Positions 52,906-62,015 of a stretch of 64,000 nt of DNA are shown piece after piece. Position 1 is the first letter of the stretch; each line of letters begins with the position of its first letter. Location of the stretch: contig NZ_MAOC01000081.1 of NCBI RefSeq assembly GCF_001884135.1, positions 1-64,000 of the forward strand, read 5' to 3'. The stretch is from Bacillus nitratireducens. GTDB taxonomy: Bacteria > Bacillota > Bacilli > Bacillales > Bacillaceae_G. Under the pieces are notes generated by a model. It saw only the letters and a list, made by a program, of their open reading frames with translations, was not told the DNA's origin and searched no databases. Made by a program: the position numbers and the translations under genes.

Positions 52906-52907
52906 CA

Positions 52908-54563
52908 TTATAATGATTGTTTTAAATTGATTTTTCCTTGTTCACCTAAAACACCATCAGCGATATTTACAGCGTGATCACCGATACGCTCTAAGTTACT
53001 TACCATATCAACGTAGATGATACTTGCATCACCTGAACAGCTACGTTCGTTTAGACGTAATACGTGACGTTTACGAAGAACACGTTCCATTTGGTCAATT
53101 TTACGTTCTTTTGCAATAACCGTTTGAGCTAGTTCAGTATCGAAGTTTGTTAAAGCATTGATTGCATCTTGTAATGTTGAAATTGTTAACTCAAGCATTT
53201 CATTTAATTCAGCTAGTGCTTCGTTTGATAGTGAAACACGGTTTGAAATTTGGAAATCTACAAGTTCTACAAGGTTTTCTACGTGATCACCGACACGTTC
53301 AATATCTCCAACGACACCTGCTAGAACTGAATGCTTTTCAGAGTCTGTTGGTGAAAGTGGTTTTTCTGATAGTAAAACTAAATACTCGATAATTTTTTTA
53401 TCTAAATTGTTAATAGCTCCTTCTAATTGAGTAGCCATGTCAGCATGTTTTTTATCTTGTGTATTTAAAAATTGGTTTGCTTCTTTTAATCCATGTAATG
53501 AAAACTCAGCCATACGGATGATTTCTTTTTGAGCTTCTGTTAAAGCAATAGCTGGAGATTGCTCAATAAAGATTGGATTTAAATGTTGCGGTTTGAAATC
53601 AATAGCAGAATCTTCGCCGCGAATAAGTTTTGTTACAATCCATGCTAATACAGCGATGAATGGGAATTGAATAATGGCATTTGTTACGTTAAATGTTCCA
53701 TGTGCAAATGCGATTGTCATTTCTGGATTTAAGTTTAATGATGTTTGGAAATATTGAATTAAATTTGTAAATGGTACTAATAAAATCGTAAAGATGATTG
53801 TACCGACGATATTAAAGATAACGTGAACTAATGCTGCACGTCTTGCTGCAATAGAAGTACCGATTGCTGCTAATATTGCTGTAATTGTTGTACCGATGTT
53901 ATCACCGAATAATACAGGAAGAGCAGCTTGTAAATCGATTGCACCCTGGCCGAATAGTTCTTGCAAAATACCGATTGTTGCACTTGAACTTTGTACAACT
54001 AAAGTGAAGACTGTACCAACAATGACTCCTAAAATTGGGTTATCACTCATGCTAACCGTTAATTCTTGGAATGATTCTAAAGAGCGAAGAGGCTTCATAC
54101 CTGCACTCATCAATTCTAAACCGAAGAATAACATACCAAAACCGAATATTACTTGACCTAAAGAATGTACTTTTTTATTTTTAAAGAAGAATAGTAAGAT
54201 TGCTCCAACTGCCATAATTGGAAGAGCGTATTCTCCGATTTTAATCCCGATAATAAATGCAGTAACTGTCGTTCCAATGTTTGCACCCATAATAACACCG
54301 ATTGCTTGTCTTAATGTCATAAATCCGGCACTTACAAGTCCGACTGTTAAAGCGGTTGTTCCTGAACTTGATTGAATTAATACTGTAACTAACATACCTG
54401 CTAGTACACCCATAAGAGGGTTTGTTGTAAAACGATCTAGAATATCGCGAAGACGATCTCCAGCAGCTTGTTGCAGTCCATCGCCCATGTATTTAATCCC
54501 GAATAAGAAAATACCTAATCCACCAATGAACTGGAAGATCATATCTTGAATATTGTATTCCAC
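52908..54563 (-). CDS. Na/Pi cotransporter with PhoU-like domain
   Basis: 551 residues. Two Na/Pi cotransporter repeats (each with a QSSSGTTAL or QSSSAT motif) in the first 320 residues, then a PhoU-like helical domain from about 340 on. Phosphate export or import is possible; YjbB of E. coli exports. The GTG at 54563 is preferred, as AAGGAG sits eight bases upstream; the in-frame GTG at 54572 abuts the ribosome site. Confidence 0.9.
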   Translation of the reverse strand: MEYNIQDMIFQFIGGLGIFLFGIKYMGDGLQQAAGDRLRDILDRFTTNPLMGVLAGMLVTVLIQSSSGTTALTVGLVSAGFMTLRQAIGVIMGANIGTTVTAFIIGIKIGEYALPIMAVGAILLFFFKNKKVHSLGQVIFGFGMLFFGLELMSAGMKPLRSLESFQELTVSMSDNPILGVIVGTVFTLVVQSSSATIGILQELFGQGAIDLQAALPVLFGDNIGTTITAILAAIGTSIAARRAALVHVIFNIVGTIIFTILLVPFTNLIQYFQTSLNLNPEMTIAFAHGTFNVTNAIIQFPFIAVLAWIVTKLIRGEDSAIDFKPQHLNPIFIEQSPAIALTEAQKEIIRMAEFSLHGLKEANQFLNTQDKKHADMATQLEGAINNLDKKIIEYLVLLSEKPLSPTDSEKHSVLAGVVGDIERVGDHVENLVELVDFQISNRVSLSNEALAELNEMLELTISTLQDAINALTNFDTELAQTVIAKERKIDQMERVLRKRHVLRLNERSCSGDASIIYVDMVSNLERIGDHAVNIADGVLGEQGKINLKQSL

Positions 54564-54936
54564 GCATTCCACTCCTTAAATTTCATGTACGATGTAATTA
54601 TTAACTAAACCTTGAGGCACTGTAAACGGTTTATCAGTAAAATTTACACTAAATTTACAAAGGGATAAAAAGTTTACAAATCTTTAAAGAAACACCTGGA
54701 TTTAATTGGTTTTTAACTTTTGTAAATTGTATTTTTGTAAAGAAGTCACACTTTTTAGAATAATATTTTTTGATTACATATGAAAAAAAGCGTCTGCGAT
54801 TTCATCGTATATTTTTTGATGAAAGTTAAAAAAATATGTAGGGAAATGCCTGTAGTTTTATACCATCGAAAAATGGGGAATGTTTAACGTGTATTGATTA
54901 GTATGAGGTTATTGTGGGATGAAAAAAGCCACTGAA
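54564..54936. promoter_or_regulatory. Intergenic region with TTTACA repeats (possible PhoP boxes)
   Basis: No gene was found here. TTTACA occurs at 54643, 54654 and 54673, with TTATCA at 54631; the 11-base step between the first two is that of PhoP boxes. Inverse TGTAAA copies lie at 54621 and in 54720-54745. Upstream of a phosphate transporter this is suggestive. The rest is AT-rich spacer. Confidence 0.4.
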
Positions 54937-56139
54937 TTATCCAGCAGCTTTTTCTTTATTTTTATCTCCATGCTTTTGTTTTCTTATACTTGTAATATAA
55001 ATGAACAAGAAAGCAATAAGTAATAAAGAGGAATAACGATATACAGTTGCATAGTTTGTAAAATGAGCAATGAACCCAAAAATAATCGCTCCAGCACCAA
55101 TTCCAAGATCAAATGCTGAGAAGAATGTTGCTGTTGCTACTCCTCTTCGGTGTGGTGCTACTCGGTCAATCATCCACGCTTGTAGTGCTGGTTGAATTGC
55201 TCCGAAACCACTTCCGTAACACGCTGCGGCAATAATTAAGCTCGGAATTGTAGTTGTATACGACAATAAAATAATACCTGTAAACGTAATAATAACTCCT
55301 GGAATGATGACGAATGTATGGCCTTTCGTATCATATAATTTTCCAGAGAACGGGCGGGTTACAGCGATTGCAAGTGCATTAAATAAAAAGAAGAGGCTAA
55401 TATCAGCAATCCCGACTTCCGTAGCAAATAATGTGATAAAGCTCCCAATTCCCCCGTACATTAATGTAATACATAATATTAATAATGAAGGAAGTAAAGC
55501 TTTACGCTCAATAAATCCATCGAGAAAGGTACCAGATGTTTGCTGTGGTGGTTGCGGCGATTTTTTGATTTGAAGTAGTTTCGTTAATATTAATGAAACT
55601 ATTGTGCATGAAAGTGCACATAAAAAAAGAATCGTGAAGTTATATGCTTGCATAAGCCAAAGTCCGATAAGGGGACCGAGCGCCATGGCAATAGTTCCAG
55701 AAAGACCGAAATACCCCATGCCTTCACCGCGGCGAGCTTGCGGAATTAAGTCTGAAACGACAGTTCCATATGTAGTCGTTGTAATACCAAAACCAGCCCC
55801 GTGTAAAATTCGAACGGCAAGTAATAGGAAAACGGTTGAAGCGAAAAGATAACTGCCCATGGCGAGTAAACAAATAGCGGTACCGATCATTAAAATGATT
55901 TTTTTGTTGAATTTTTGCAAGGCATTTCCAGTTAGTGGCCTAATAAAAAGTGCTGCAACGGTAAACATACCGACAACGAATCCGATATTTGAACTTGTGC
56001 CCCCAATTTCTTTCACATAAACAGGTAAAGTTGGAATTAACATTTGAAATCCTAAAAACATGCATAAGTTTGCTAGAATTAGCGCAATAAACTCTTTCGT
56101 CCATAACGGTTCTCGTTTTACGAGTACTGCCTCTCCCAT
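54937..56139 (-). CDS. MFS transporter
   Basis: 400 residues, 12 predicted membrane helices, with a clear middle loop near 190-215 and the duplicated RPLTG / RPFSGKLYDTKGH motif-A segments. Drug or sugar efflux type; substrate not predictable. GGGGATGAAT precedes the ATG at 56139; the frame opens at 56235. A weak hairpin overlaps its stop (54925-54956). Confidence 0.82.
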   Translation of the reverse strand: MGEAVLVKREPLWTKEFIALILANLCMFLGFQMLIPTLPVYVKEIGGTSSNIGFVVGMFTVAALFIRPLTGNALQKFNKKIILMIGTAICLLAMGSYLFASTVFLLLAVRILHGAGFGITTTTYGTVVSDLIPQARRGEGMGYFGLSGTIAMALGPLIGLWLMQAYNFTILFLCALSCTIVSLILTKLLQIKKSPQPPQQTSGTFLDGFIERKALLPSLLILCITLMYGGIGSFITLFATEVGIADISLFFLFNALAIAVTRPFSGKLYDTKGHTFVIIPGVIITFTGIILLSYTTTIPSLIIAAACYGSGFGAIQPALQAWMIDRVAPHRRGVATATFFSAFDLGIGAGAIIFGFIAHFTNYATVYRYSSLLLIAFLFIYITSIRKQKHGDKNKEKAAG

Positions 56140-56458
56140 ATATTCATCCCCTATATAAAAGTTTTCTCTGTTCTTTCGAGTATATGTATTGGTCAACATA
56201 ACAGTCAAGGAAGGTGTCTTGAAAGCGGATAACAATTTTTCAGGTGAAAAACTGACAAATTTGTGTAAAGGCTACACAACTATGAAAAAAAGATGTAAAG
56301 TATAGATGTATAGACTAGTAGTTGTTATGAATGATAGAAATTGTTTTTTCTTTAAAGAAAGCGGATTCAAATTGTGGTGGATGAGAAGGGGATATATACT
56401 TTTTCGCTACATATATTTGAAAAGGTTTACAAAACAATGAAGAAAGAGGCGTGTACAT
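56140..56458. promoter_or_regulatory. Divergent promoter region with a cre-like site
   Basis: No gene. TGAAAAGGTTTACA (56418-56431) differs from the CcpA cre consensus by one base and lies 28 bases before the mupG-like ATG. Otherwise AT-rich spacer; GAAGAAAGAGG is the ribosome site for the downstream gene. Confidence 0.4.
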
Positions 56459-57547
56459 ATGAGACGATTAGGTATTTCTATTTATCCGGAACATTCAACG
56501 GTAGAGAAAGATAAGGAATATTTAACATTGGCAAGTAAATACGGATTTACACGTGTGTTCACATGTTTACTATCTGTAGATGGAGAAAAAGAGAAAATTA
56601 TCGAAGAATTTAAAGAAACGATCTCTCATGCGAATACATTAGGGTTCCAAGTATTAGTTGATATTAGTCCAACTGTGTTTGAACAACTAGGTATTTCGTA
56701 TAACGATTTATCGTTCTTCCATGAACTAGGTGCTTATGGTATTCGTTTAGATGTTGGGTTCTCAGGTTTAGAAGAATCAATTATGACGTACAATCCATAT
56801 GGCTTAAAAATTGAGATTAATATGAGTAACGGTACGAAGTATGTAGATAACATTATGAGTCATAGACCAAATCGTGAAAATTTAATTGGTTGTCATAATT
56901 TCTATCCACACCGTTATTCAGGATTATCATACGATCATTTCATTAAATGCTCGAAACAATTTAAAGATTACGGTATGAGAACCGCTGCTTTTATTTCATC
57001 ATTCGATGCAACATACGGACCTTGGCCAGTAACAGAAGGCTTATGTACGTTAGAGCAGCATCGTGAATTACCGATGACAACACAAGCGAAGCATTTATTT
57101 GCGACAGAATTAATTGATGATGTCATTATTGCAAACGCTTATGCATCAGAAGAAGAATTACAAGCACTAGGTGCATTAAATAAAGAGAAACAAACATTTG
57201 ATATAGGATTATATGATACAACAACAGAACTAGAAAAAATTATCGTATTAGACGAACCACATTTTTATCGCGGAGATGTATCTGAATATATGATTCGCTC
57301 TACACAAAGTCGTGTGAAATATAAAAAAGAAGAGTTCAAACCGCATAATACGCGCGAAATTAAGCGTGGTGATCTTTTAATTGATAATGAACAGTATGGT
57401 CAATATAAAGGTGAATTGCAAATTGCTTTAAAAGATATGGTGAATACAGGAAAAACAAATGTAGTTGGCCGAATTGTAGAGGAAGAAATTTTCTTATTAG
57501 ATTATTTACAAGCTTGGGATAAATTTGGATTTACACTAAAGAAATAA
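56459..57547 (+). CDS. mupG: MupG-family 6-phospho-N-acetylmuramidase, copy 1
   Basis: 362 residues of the MupG (old DUF871) family: RRLGISIYPEHST, RVFTCLLSV, GIRLDVGF, GCHNFYPHRYSGLSYDHF. A TIM barrel followed by a small cyclophilin-like C-terminal domain. In Staphylococcus aureus MupG splits phosphorylated MurNAc-GlcNAc in cell-wall recycling. It precedes a PTS regulator and is about 60% identical by eye to copy 2 at 62005. A specific substrate here is inferred. Confidence 0.85.
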   Translation: MRRLGISIYPEHSTVEKDKEYLTLASKYGFTRVFTCLLSVDGEKEKIIEEFKETISHANTLGFQVLVDISPTVFEQLGISYNDLSFFHELGAYGIRLDVGFSGLEESIMTYNPYGLKIEINMSNGTKYVDNIMSHRPNRENLIGCHNFYPHRYSGLSYDHFIKCSKQFKDYGMRTAAFISSFDATYGPWPVTEGLCTLEQHRELPMTTQAKHLFATELIDDVIIANAYASEEELQALGALNKEKQTFDIGLYDTTTELEKIIVLDEPHFYRGDVSEYMIRSTQSRVKYKKEEFKPHNTREIKRGDLLIDNEQYGQYKGELQIALKDMVNTGKTNVVGRIVEEEIFLLDYLQAWDKFGFTLKK

Positions 57548-57571
57548 TGAGAGCGAGATAAAGTGAAGCTT

Positions 57572-57622
57572 TAATCAGTGGGAATGTAGTTCATCCTCAC
57601 TGATTATTAACCTTCACTAATC
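57572..57622 (+). repeat. Small hairpin repeat, copy 2
   Basis: AATCAGTG / CACTGATT hairpin followed by ATTAACCTTCACTAATCGGG. It matches the element after thiD (12070-12118) in structure and in the ATCCTCACTG-TTATTAAC block. Confidence 0.5.
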
Positions 57623-57626
57623 GGGA

Positions 57627-57671
57627 TAAAAGGGAAAAAACTACTGATTTCAGTGGCTTTTTCCCTTTTAT
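57627..57671 (+). terminator. Terminator after mupG copy 1
   Basis: AAAGGGAAAAA...CTACTG pairs with CAGTGG...TTTTTCCCTTT with a small loop; strong and symmetrical. It separates the first mupG from the regulator. Confidence 0.88.
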
Positions 57672-57693
57672 ATAAAGAGCGAGAGGAAGAGCT

Positions 57694-59634
57694 ATGACAA
57701 AAGTGCATCAGCGATTAATTTCTATTTTAGAGGAGTTTTTAGAAGAGAAATCGATGTTAAATCGAGCTTTTTTAGCGAGCCGTTTACATGTATCAACGAA
57801 GACGATTCAAAAAGATATAAAACTATTAAATGATATATTGGAAGAACACGGAGCGAAAATTGAATCGCAAAGAGGGACTGGATACGCACTAGAAATTATA
57901 CAAACGAAGAAGTTTGAAGAGTTTTGCGTGAGTCTATTTCAAAAACAGACGGAAAAGATCCCAACTTCTTATGAAGAAAGGATAGCGTACATCCTGCAAC
58001 GTATTTTAACGACAGAGGGATATGTGAAGCTTTCACAGTTAGCAGAGGAGATTTATGTGAGTAAATCGACTGTAAATTTAATCATGAAAGATGTTACAGA
58101 TATATGTGGTCGCTATAAACTGCAAATTGAAAAGAGACCGTATTATGGTATACGTATTGTGGGAGAGGAGTTTAATATTCGTTCTTGTTTATCACAATAT
58201 GGTTTACCGCGTTATGACCATACTCCGTTTCATGAGCAATTTGAGAAGAGTGATACATATTTATCGTTACCTCATATATCGCTTATCCGTTCGGTTATAT
58301 TAAAGTATATTGAGGGAGGAACGATATATTTATCAGATATAGAAATTGATAATTTAGTCATTCATATTGCAATTGCATTAAGGCGTTGTGAAGATCAGCA
58401 TTATATGAAAGGACTGAATGCGAAGCAAGCCGAACTTATAATAAAGAAAGAATATACGATTGCGAAACAGATTGTAGGAGATTTAGAGAAAGAGTTGAAT
58501 CTTTCATTTCCAGAAGAAGAAGTTTTATATGTGACGATGCATTTATTAAGTACTGCTGTTACAGCGAAAGATCGTTATGAAAATGTGGAAGAATTATTAG
58601 GAAAAGATCTATATGCATTCATGCAACATATTCTTTTTAAAGTGGCGGAAGAACGGAATCTTACTTTTTATTATGATGAGGAATTATTATTTGGGTTTGG
58701 TGTTCATTTAAAAACATTATTAAACCGTTTGAAATATAAATTAAATACGAGAAATCCTCTTTTGGCAGAAGTGAAAAAGAATTATCCATATGCCTTTGAA
58801 ATTGCGGTTCTTGTTGGAGACATAATTGGTGAATATACGGGTGAGTCGATTCCGGAAAGTGAAATTGGTTATATTGCTATTCACTTCGGCGGAGCGATGA
58901 GTCGTTTGCAAGAAAAGAATCAAAAGAAAAGATGCTTATTAGTTTGTGCGACTGGCCAAGGGAGTGCACAGCTATTGAAATATAAAATTCTATCACAGTT
59001 CCGAGATAAATTAGAGATTGTAGGGATTACAGGCTATTATCAATTGAAGGTAGAAGAACTTTACAAAGATAAAATAGATTGTATTATCAGTACGATTCAT
59101 ATACCGAGTGGTTTGCCTGTGCCAGTTATAAAAGTGAATTCAATATTTGATGATAAAGAGATTAAATCGATTGGTCAGCAGTTATTTACTCATGTGAATA
59201 CTAGTGTGCAGCAATATATTAAGGAAGATTTGATCTTCTTAAATCATATTGCCTCTACAAAAGAAGAGGTTATTCAGTTTTTATGTGAGAAAGCTGCTTT
59301 GAAAGGTTATGTACCTGCAAACTTTTATGATTCTGTTATGGAAAGAGAGAATACATCTCCGACATCGGTTGGAAATTTAGTTGCGATTCCGCATCCGATG
59401 CAGTTATTAAGTGAGAAAACATTTTTGATGTTTTGTACACTTGATAAAGCAGTTGACTGGGGAGATAAGAAAGTACAAGTTATTATTTTATTTAGTGTAA
59501 AGCGCAATAATAATGAAGATTTACAAAAGCTTTATGATTTTTTATACGATATTATGTCTAGTCAAAATACGATAGAGAAATTAATTCAGGCTGAAGTAAT
59601 TGCAGATTTCCAAGAGATATTATTATCTTTATAA
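57694..59634 (+). CDS. PRD-containing PTS-regulated transcription activator (BglG/MtlR/LicR type)
   Basis: 646 residues. N-terminal HTH domains (about 5-60 and 90-145, LSQLAEEIYVSKSTVNLIM), two PRD modules (about 190-400), an EIIB-like domain with Cys418 (CATGQGSAQ), and a C-terminal EIIA-like domain (LVAIPHPMQL near 565). Such proteins are switched by PTS phosphorylation and activate the adjoining PTS operon. GAGAGGAAGAG lies before the ATG. Confidence 0.92.
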   Translation: MTKVHQRLISILEEFLEEKSMLNRAFLASRLHVSTKTIQKDIKLLNDILEEHGAKIESQRGTGYALEIIQTKKFEEFCVSLFQKQTEKIPTSYEERIAYILQRILTTEGYVKLSQLAEEIYVSKSTVNLIMKDVTDICGRYKLQIEKRPYYGIRIVGEEFNIRSCLSQYGLPRYDHTPFHEQFEKSDTYLSLPHISLIRSVILKYIEGGTIYLSDIEIDNLVIHIAIALRRCEDQHYMKGLNAKQAELIIKKEYTIAKQIVGDLEKELNLSFPEEEVLYVTMHLLSTAVTAKDRYENVEELLGKDLYAFMQHILFKVAEERNLTFYYDEELLFGFGVHLKTLLNRLKYKLNTRNPLLAEVKKNYPYAFEIAVLVGDIIGEYTGESIPESEIGYIAIHFGGAMSRLQEKNQKKRCLLVCATGQGSAQLLKYKILSQFRDKLEIVGITGYYQLKVEELYKDKIDCIISTIHIPSGLPVPVIKVNSIFDDKEIKSIGQQLFTHVNTSVQQYIKEDLIFLNHIASTKEEVIQFLCEKAALKGYVPANFYDSVMERENTSPTSVGNLVAIPHPMQLLSEKTFLMFCTLDKAVDWGDKKVQVIILFSVKRNNNEDLQKLYDFLYDIMSSQNTIEKLIQAEVIADFQEILLSL

Positions 59635-59644
59635 GAAAAGTATA

Positions 59645-59678
59645 TAAAAACTTCCGTTACACAACGGAAGTTTTTTAT
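59645..59678 (+). terminator. Terminator after the PRD regulator gene
   Basis: AACTTCCGTT / AACGGAAGTT, loop ACAC, T6. Confidence 0.92.
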
Positions 59679-59685
59679 GTTTAAT

Positions 59686-59699
59686 TGTATGCGTTTTCA
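59686..59699 (+). promoter_or_regulatory. CcpA cre site of the PTS operon
   Basis: TGTATGCGTTTTCA matches the cre consensus at all but one position, and overlaps the probable -35 (TTGTAT, 17 bases before TAAAAA). Catabolite repression is expected. Confidence 0.65.
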
Positions 59700-59745
59700 T
59701 AATAAGATAAAAATATAGAAAAAACATAGCTTGGGGGAATTTAAA

Positions 59746-60066
59746 ATGACTGATATGCAAACTCCATTTGCGTTAATTTTACATGGTGGCAACGCGAGAA
59801 GCGCGGCACTTGAAGCAATCGCTTTTGCAAGACAAGGAGATTTTGAGAATGCGAGTGAAAAGATGACACTTGCTAGTGAAGAAATATCATCCGCTCATCG
59901 CATTCAAACAGACTTAATTCAAGAAGAAGCAAGAGGAAATCATGCAGAAATCAGTTTACTGTTAGTGCATGCACAAGATCATTTAATGAATGCCATTACA
60001 GTGAAAGAACTCGCTGAAGAATTTATTACTCTTCATAAACGAGTGGAAGAGAAAGTGACAATATAA
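59746..60066 (+). CDS. PTS EIIA, lactose/cellobiose family
   Basis: 106 residues, three-helix Lac-type EIIA. The phosphorylated histidine is His75 in LLVHAQDHLM, and Asp78 follows. It passes phosphate from HPr to the EIIB in the next gene. GGGGGAAT precedes the ATG at 59746. First gene of the EIIA-EIIB-EIIC operon. Confidence 0.93.
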   Translation: MTDMQTPFALILHGGNARSAALEAIAFARQGDFENASEKMTLASEEISSAHRIQTDLIQEEARGNHAEISLLLVHAQDHLMNAITVKELAEEFITLHKRVEEKVTI

Positions 60067-60067
60067 G

Positions 60068-60373
60068 ATGTACATTTTATTATGTTGCGCGGCAGGTATG
60101 TCAACGAGTATGGTTGTAAGAAAAATGCAAGAAGAGGCAAAGAAACAAGGGAAGGATTATAAAATTAAAGCAGTCGATTCAGAACTTGTGAAACTGGAAA
60201 TAAAAAATGCTGATGTTGTTTTAATTGGACCACAGGTGAAGTATTTGTTTCCAGCAGTAGAGTTTCTTGCGAAATCTTACGATATACCAGTTGCAATAAT
60301 AGAACAACGAGATTATGGCATGTGTGATGGTTTGAAAGTACTTAAGCAAGCAGAACAATTAATTTTAGCGTAA
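60068..60373 (+). CDS. PTS EIIB, lactose/cellobiose family
   Basis: 101 residues. The phosphocysteine is Cys7 in CCAAGMSTSM, typical of CelA/ChbB. It starts one base after the EIIA stop, so the two are coupled. Confidence 0.93.
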   Translation: MYILLCCAAGMSTSMVVRKMQEEAKKQGKDYKIKAVDSELVKLEIKNADVVLIGPQVKYLFPAVEFLAKSYDIPVAIIEQRDYGMCDGLKVLKQAEQLILA

Positions 60374-60450
60374 TTATATTTTTTTAAACATAAACATTAT
60401 AATGTTATAACTTTTTAATTTCACCACATTGAACATAGGGAGGGTTATCG

Positions 60451-61761
60451 ATGAATGGTTTTATGAGTTTTATGGAACAGAAGATTATGCCGACAACGCA
60501 AAAGATTGCGGGGCAACGACATTTATTAGCAATTCGAAACGGAGTTATTTCTACGTTACCGTTAACGATTGTCGGATCATTTTTCGTTATCTTTTTAAAT
60601 TTACCAATTGATGCATATATGGAGTGGATTGCACCGTTTCGCCATATTTTAGATATTCCATTCCGATTTACAGTAGGATTAATGGCATTATACGCAGCGT
60701 TTGGGGTAGGGGCTTCACTCGCGAACTTTTATCAGCTCAATCAATTAAGTGCAGGATTATTATCTGTACTCGCCTTTTTACTAGCATCAGTTGAACCAAT
60801 TCAAATAACAAAAGCTGTACCAGGTGTTATTGATGCAGGTAGATATATTTCAGTAGGAACATTAAGTGCAACTTCTTTATTCGGAGCAATTGTTACAGCA
60901 TTAATTGCAGTAGAAATTTATCACTTTATGATTAAGCATAATATCTCGATTAAATTACCAGACAGTGTACCACCAGCAGTTGCAAACTCGTTTGCAGCAT
61001 TAATTCCAACTTTAGTCGTTATTCTTTTATTCTGGGGTATTCGTTACGGTTTGAAATTTGATGTGAATACAACAATCACATATTTAATCGCACCACTAAA
61101 ATCAGTATTAGTAGGAAATAATTTATTCGGTGGTTTATTAACAGTATTCCTAATCGTATTCTTCTGGTCGTTCGGTATACATGGCCCAGCGATTTTAGGA
61201 CCAATCATTCGTCCGATGTGGGATTCAGCAATTCTTGAAAATATGGAAGTATTCACGGCTACAGGAAATGCACATCAGTTACCAAACTTATTTACAGAGC
61301 AATTTATTCAATGGTTCGTATGGATTGGTGGATCAGGCTCAACATTAGCTTTAGTTATTATGTTTATGTTCTCTAAATCTAAGTTCCTAAAAGAGTTAGG
61401 TAGATTATCATTCGTACCAGGTTTATTCAATATTAACGAACCGATTATTTTCGGGGCGCCGATTGTAATGAACCCAATCTTAATTATTCCATTCGTTATA
61501 ACGCCGTTAGTTACAACGACAGTATCATATTTCGCAGTTGTTTCAGGTATGATTCCGCTCATGATGGCGAAACTGCCATTTACGATGTTAGCACCAATTG
61601 CAGCGATTATTAGTACGGACTGGACCATTATGGCTGGTGTACTTGTACTTATTAACTTTGTTATCTCATTCGTTATTTACTACCCATTCTTCAAAATGTA
61701 TGAGAAACAACAAGTAGCAGGAGAGGAGAAAACAGAATGCTCGGAGCAATTATCATCTTAA
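60451..61761 (+). CDS. PTS EIIC, lactose/cellobiose family
   Basis: 436 residues, about ten membrane helices, with the FNINEPIIFGAPIVMNP motif of Lac-family EIIC (near 333). It moves the sugar across the membrane with phosphorylation. With mupG genes on both sides, the sugar may be a cell-wall disaccharide (MurNAc-GlcNAc) rather than cellobiose; inference. GGGAGGG precedes the ATG. Confidence 0.92.
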   Translation: MNGFMSFMEQKIMPTTQKIAGQRHLLAIRNGVISTLPLTIVGSFFVIFLNLPIDAYMEWIAPFRHILDIPFRFTVGLMALYAAFGVGASLANFYQLNQLSAGLLSVLAFLLASVEPIQITKAVPGVIDAGRYISVGTLSATSLFGAIVTALIAVEIYHFMIKHNISIKLPDSVPPAVANSFAALIPTLVVILLFWGIRYGLKFDVNTTITYLIAPLKSVLVGNNLFGGLLTVFLIVFFWSFGIHGPAILGPIIRPMWDSAILENMEVFTATGNAHQLPNLFTEQFIQWFVWIGGSGSTLALVIMFMFSKSKFLKELGRLSFVPGLFNINEPIIFGAPIVMNPILIIPFVITPLVTTTVSYFAVVSGMIPLMMAKLPFTMLAPIAAIISTDWTIMAGVLVLINFVISFVIYYPFFKMYEKQQVAGEEKTECSEQLSS

Positions 61762-62015
61762 TTACATTCGTAGCGGGGCAGTGTATTGCACATTATTCAA
61801 AATGGGTACAAAGTAAATCTTTATTAGTGTTACTACTCGTATCAATTGTATTTATCGGTAGTTCAATGGGTGCCTATGTAATGTTAGGGTTACAATCACC
61901 GTACGTAATCATTGTACCAACGATTTTATGTGCAACATGTTTATCTGCAAAATATAGATTTACGAGCATGGCATTAATACAACGTGTGAAGGAGATGCAA
62001 AAGCATGGAGCGTAA
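61737..62015 (+). CDS. Small membrane protein in the PTS-mupG operon
   Basis: 92 residues with three hydrophobic helices (about 2-18, 28-48 and 54-70) and a basic tail. It overlaps EIIC by 25 bases and mupG copy 2 by 11, so it is firmly part of the operon. No family recognised. AGGAGAGGAG lies just before the ATG. Confidence 0.8.
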   Translation: MLGAIIILITFVAGQCIAHYSKWVQSKSLLVLLLVSIVFIGSSMGAYVMLGLQSPYVIIVPTILCATCLSAKYRFTSMALIQRVKEMQKHGA

